Assembly (NCBI GenBank): GCA_029880105.1
Contig: JAOUPA010000026.1
Location: 1 to 17,087, forward strand
Direction: 5' to 3'
DNA: 17,087 nucleotides
Source: Gammaproteobacteria bacterium
Lineage (GTDB): Bacteria; Pseudomonadota; Gammaproteobacteria; SZUA-229
In this document: one piece after another, positions 15,741 to 17,087 of the stretch
Numbering within the stretch: position 1 is the stretch's first letter
How the letters are laid out: each line of letters starts with the position of its first letter
Translations under genes and position numbers: made by a program
The notes under the pieces: model-generated
What the model was told of the DNA's origin: nothing
Databases searched by the model: none
The model's input: the letters and a program-made list of their open reading frames with translations, nothing else

Positions 15741-16550
15741 TTATTTAGATTCCTGTTTATTTTTGATTGCAATAAGGTAAACAAATATACCTATCATGAT
15801 CATCGGCAGCGATAATAACTGCCCCATAGTCAACCAGTCAAAGGCGATGAAGCCAATATGAGCATCCGGCGCACGGAATAATTCTGTGCAAAACCTGAAC
15901 GCACCATAACAGGCGACAAAAATACCGGATACCGCCATCTGCGGCCTTGGCTTAGATGAGTAAATCCAGACAATAATAAATAACAATAGGCCTTCGGAAA
16001 TTGCCTGATAAAGTGATGAGGGGTGCCGTGCAATGTGATCACCATAATCCATCGCCCACGGCATAATAGATTCCATTGGCCTACCAATTAGTTCCTTATT
16101 AATAAAATTACCAATACGGCCTGCACCAAGACCAATTGGTACCATCGGTGCCATAAAATCAGATACTTGGAAAAAGGTTTTTTTATTATTGTGAGCAAAG
16201 AGAAAGAAGGCGGCAATGACGCCAATCAGCCCACCATGAAATGACATACCACCTTTCCAGATATAAAAAATAGAAATAGGCTCATCAATAAAACTGGAGA
16301 AATTATAGAATAGCGTGTAACCGATGCGTCCTCCAAGTATCACTCCCAGTGCACCATAAAAGATAAGATCTTCAACCTGTTTAACTGTCCAGTCAGAATG
16401 ACTATTTTTGATTCGGTAAACACCCAGCCGCCAGGCTGCCACAAAACCGACCAGATACATCAGACCATACCAATGTATTTTTAGCGAACCTAAACTTAGG
16501 GCAACTGGATCGATTGAAGGATAATTAATCATGGGCAATGATGTTAACAA
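15741..16550 (-). CDS. lgt: Prolipoprotein diacylglyceryl transferase
   Basis: An inner-membrane enzyme that transfers diacylglycerol from phosphatidylglycerol to the lipobox cysteine of prolipoproteins, the first step of lipoprotein maturation. Hydrophobic segments alternate with family motifs: HWYGLMYLVGF, LGVILGGRIGYTLFYN, GGMSFHGGLIGV (containing the essential HGGL), GLGAGRIGNFINKELIGRP (the Lgt signature) and HPSSLYQAI. The 269-residue reading starts at TTG (16550), which has AAGGA nine bases upstream (16560-16564). The first ATG (16532) would give 263 residues but lacks a site at useful distance, and the TTG start gives an N-terminus closer in length to E. coli Lgt. I keep TTG, with moderate certainty. 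The stop is two bases from the thyA ATG. Confidence 0.93.
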   Translation of the reverse strand: MLTSLPMINYPSIDPVALSLGSLKIHWYGLMYLVGFVAAWRLGVYRIKNSHSDWTVKQVEDLIFYGALGVILGGRIGYTLFYNFSSFIDEPISIFYIWKGGMSFHGGLIGVIAAFFLFAHNNKKTFFQVSDFMAPMVPIGLGAGRIGNFINKELIGRPMESIMPWAMDYGDHIARHPSSLYQAISEGLLLFIIVWIYSSKPRPQMAVSGIFVACYGAFRFCTELFRAPDAHIGFIAFDWLTMGQLLSLPMIMIGIFVYLIAIKNKQESK

Positions 16551-16645
16551 AAACTCGCGTCCTTGAGTCCATCTAGATAAATATATTGCGCCAATTTTGA
16601 CTAATTAATCAAAAGGCAGAAATATAGATATAATAAATCTCAGGC
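16551..16645. promoter_or_regulatory. Leader/promoter region of lgt
   Basis: An AT-rich 95-base stretch between the lgt start and the rRNA terminator. It must contain the lgt promoter unless lgt is read from rRNA read-through. No hexamer pair with good spacing stands out; TTGATT and TATATT on the minus strand are 21 bases apart, too far. The only firm element is the AAGGA ribosome site at 16560-16564. Confidence 0.4.
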
Positions 16646-16680
16646 AAAAAAAATACCCAGCCATTACTGACTGGGTATTC
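16646..16680 (-). terminator. Rho-independent terminator of the rRNA operon
   Basis: On the minus strand AATACCCAG and CTGGGTATT form a 9-bp stem with a 10-base loop, running into eight T residues. It begins about ten bases after the 5S rRNA end and is the expected end of the rRNA transcript. Confidence 0.9.
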
Positions 16681-16689
16681 GTATTTAAA

Positions 16690-16806
16690 GCCTGGCGGTG
16701 TCCTACTCTCACATGGGGAGGCCCCACACTACCATCGGCGCTAAGCTGTTTCACTTCTGAGTTCGAGATGGGATCAGGTGGTTCCAACTTGCTATTGCCG
16801 CCAGAC
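16690..16806 (-). rRNA. rrf: 5S ribosomal RNA
   Basis: The minus strand reads as a complete 5S rRNA of about 117-120 bases. It opens with GTCTGGCGGC, which pairs with the GCCAGGC at the 3' end to form helix I. The conserved internal tracts CCGAACTCAGAAGTGAAAC-like (here TCGAACTCAGAAGTGAAAC), GCGCCGATGGTAGTGTGGGG and TCCCCATGTGAGAGTAGG are present, very close to E. coli 5S. Exact ends are uncertain by one to three bases. No tRNA follows before the terminator. Confidence 0.97.
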
Positions 16807-16943
16807 AAACTGGTTGGGCATTTTGTAAAACTTCTACAAAACATCCGAAACTGGAAAGCCAAATAAAGTTATTGCTTTTACACTCTCGTGTTACACATAA
16901 CATATATCCGAAGCGTTGCTTAGCAAACTGCTTGGGGTTATAT
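16807..16943 (-). other. 23S-5S rRNA spacer
   Basis: About 137 bases between the 23S 3' end and 5S, transcribed on the minus strand. I see no tRNA gene in it. It should hold the processing sites for the 23S tail and the 5S leader, but the 23S 5' partner is outside the window, so the processing stem cannot be drawn. Confidence 0.85.
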
Positions 16944-17087
16944 GGTCAAGCCTCACGGTTAATTAGTACTGGTTAGCTTCATACATTACTGCACTTCAAC
17001 ACCCAGCCTATCAACGTCGTAGTCTTCGACGAACCTACAGAGATCTTAAAGATCTAGTGAGAACTCATCTTGGGGCCCGCTTCCCGC
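16944..17087 (-). rRNA. rrl: 23S ribosomal RNA, 3' end (partial)
   Basis: The last roughly 144 bases of 23S rRNA on the minus strand. Recognised tracts are GGGAAGCGGGCCCCAAGATG, ACGACGTTGATAGGCTGGGT, GAAGTGCAGTAATGTATG, AGCTAACCAGTACTAAT and the terminal CCGTGAGGCTTGACC. The 3' end is placed near 16944 by likeness to E. coli and may be off by a few bases. The gene continues off the right edge, with 16S expected further right. Confidence 0.95.

Noticed and set aside
16605..16862. Minus-strand open frame of 85 codons over the 5S rRNA
   Set aside because: It covers the 5S gene and its terminator, which fully explain the sequence.
1..17087. Search for CRISPR arrays, insertion sequences, tRNA genes and attachment sites
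   Set aside because: No regularly spaced direct repeats, terminal inverted repeats with a transposase, or tRNA-like cloverleaf sequences were seen by eye; a tool-based scan could still find weak cases.

Overview
The window reads as chromosomal DNA of a gammaproteobacterium. The basis is the envelope/cofactor cluster lptD-surA-pdxA-rsmA-apaG-apaH (the E. coli imp-operon order), an lgt-thyA-folA cluster, an LptD with the CCW cysteine pair, and gammaproteobacterial-looking 5S and 23S rRNA ends. No genus can be named from the sequence. Nearly all of it is coding; no gene-free stretch exceeds about 165 bases. No CRISPR array, tRNA gene, transposase, integrase or attachment site is visible.

Layout. 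(1) 1-4117, minus strand: an N-terminal amidotransferase/asparagine synthetase-like gene of the N-acetylglutaminylglutamine amide type (asnO-like, cut by the left edge), preceded in transcription order by a very AT-rich DUF2971 gene and by a hydantoinase B-type gene (hyuB) with no hyuA beside it. This is the most accessory-looking part of the window. (2) 4281-4883, plus: a five-helix membrane protein of the urate oxidase N-terminal (PuuD-like) family as a stand-alone unit, closed by a perfectly symmetrical terminator. (3) 4962-14393, plus: a long, tightly packed run of argD, argF, lptD, surA, pdxA, rsmA, apaG, a class I methyltransferase and apaH. The junctions from argD to rsmA are between a 4-base overlap and 8 bases, so this is probably one transcription unit joining arginine synthesis to outer-membrane biogenesis, vitamin B6 synthesis, ribosome methylation and Ap4A hydrolysis. 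A promoter and a terminator-like hairpin precede argD. (4) 14396-16550, minus: lgt-thyA-folA (lipoprotein lipidation, dTMP synthesis, folate reduction), facing apaH tail to tail with only two bases between them. (5) 16646-17087, minus: the end of an rRNA operon (23S 3' end, spacer, 5S, terminator), whose remainder lies to the right.

Most genes are conserved housekeeping genes. I did not find a convincing previously undescribed system. The best candidates for a second look are the low-GC DUF2971 insertion between hyuB and the asnO-like gene, the hairpin in the argD leader, the direct argF-lptD coupling, and the methyltransferase placed between apaG and apaH.
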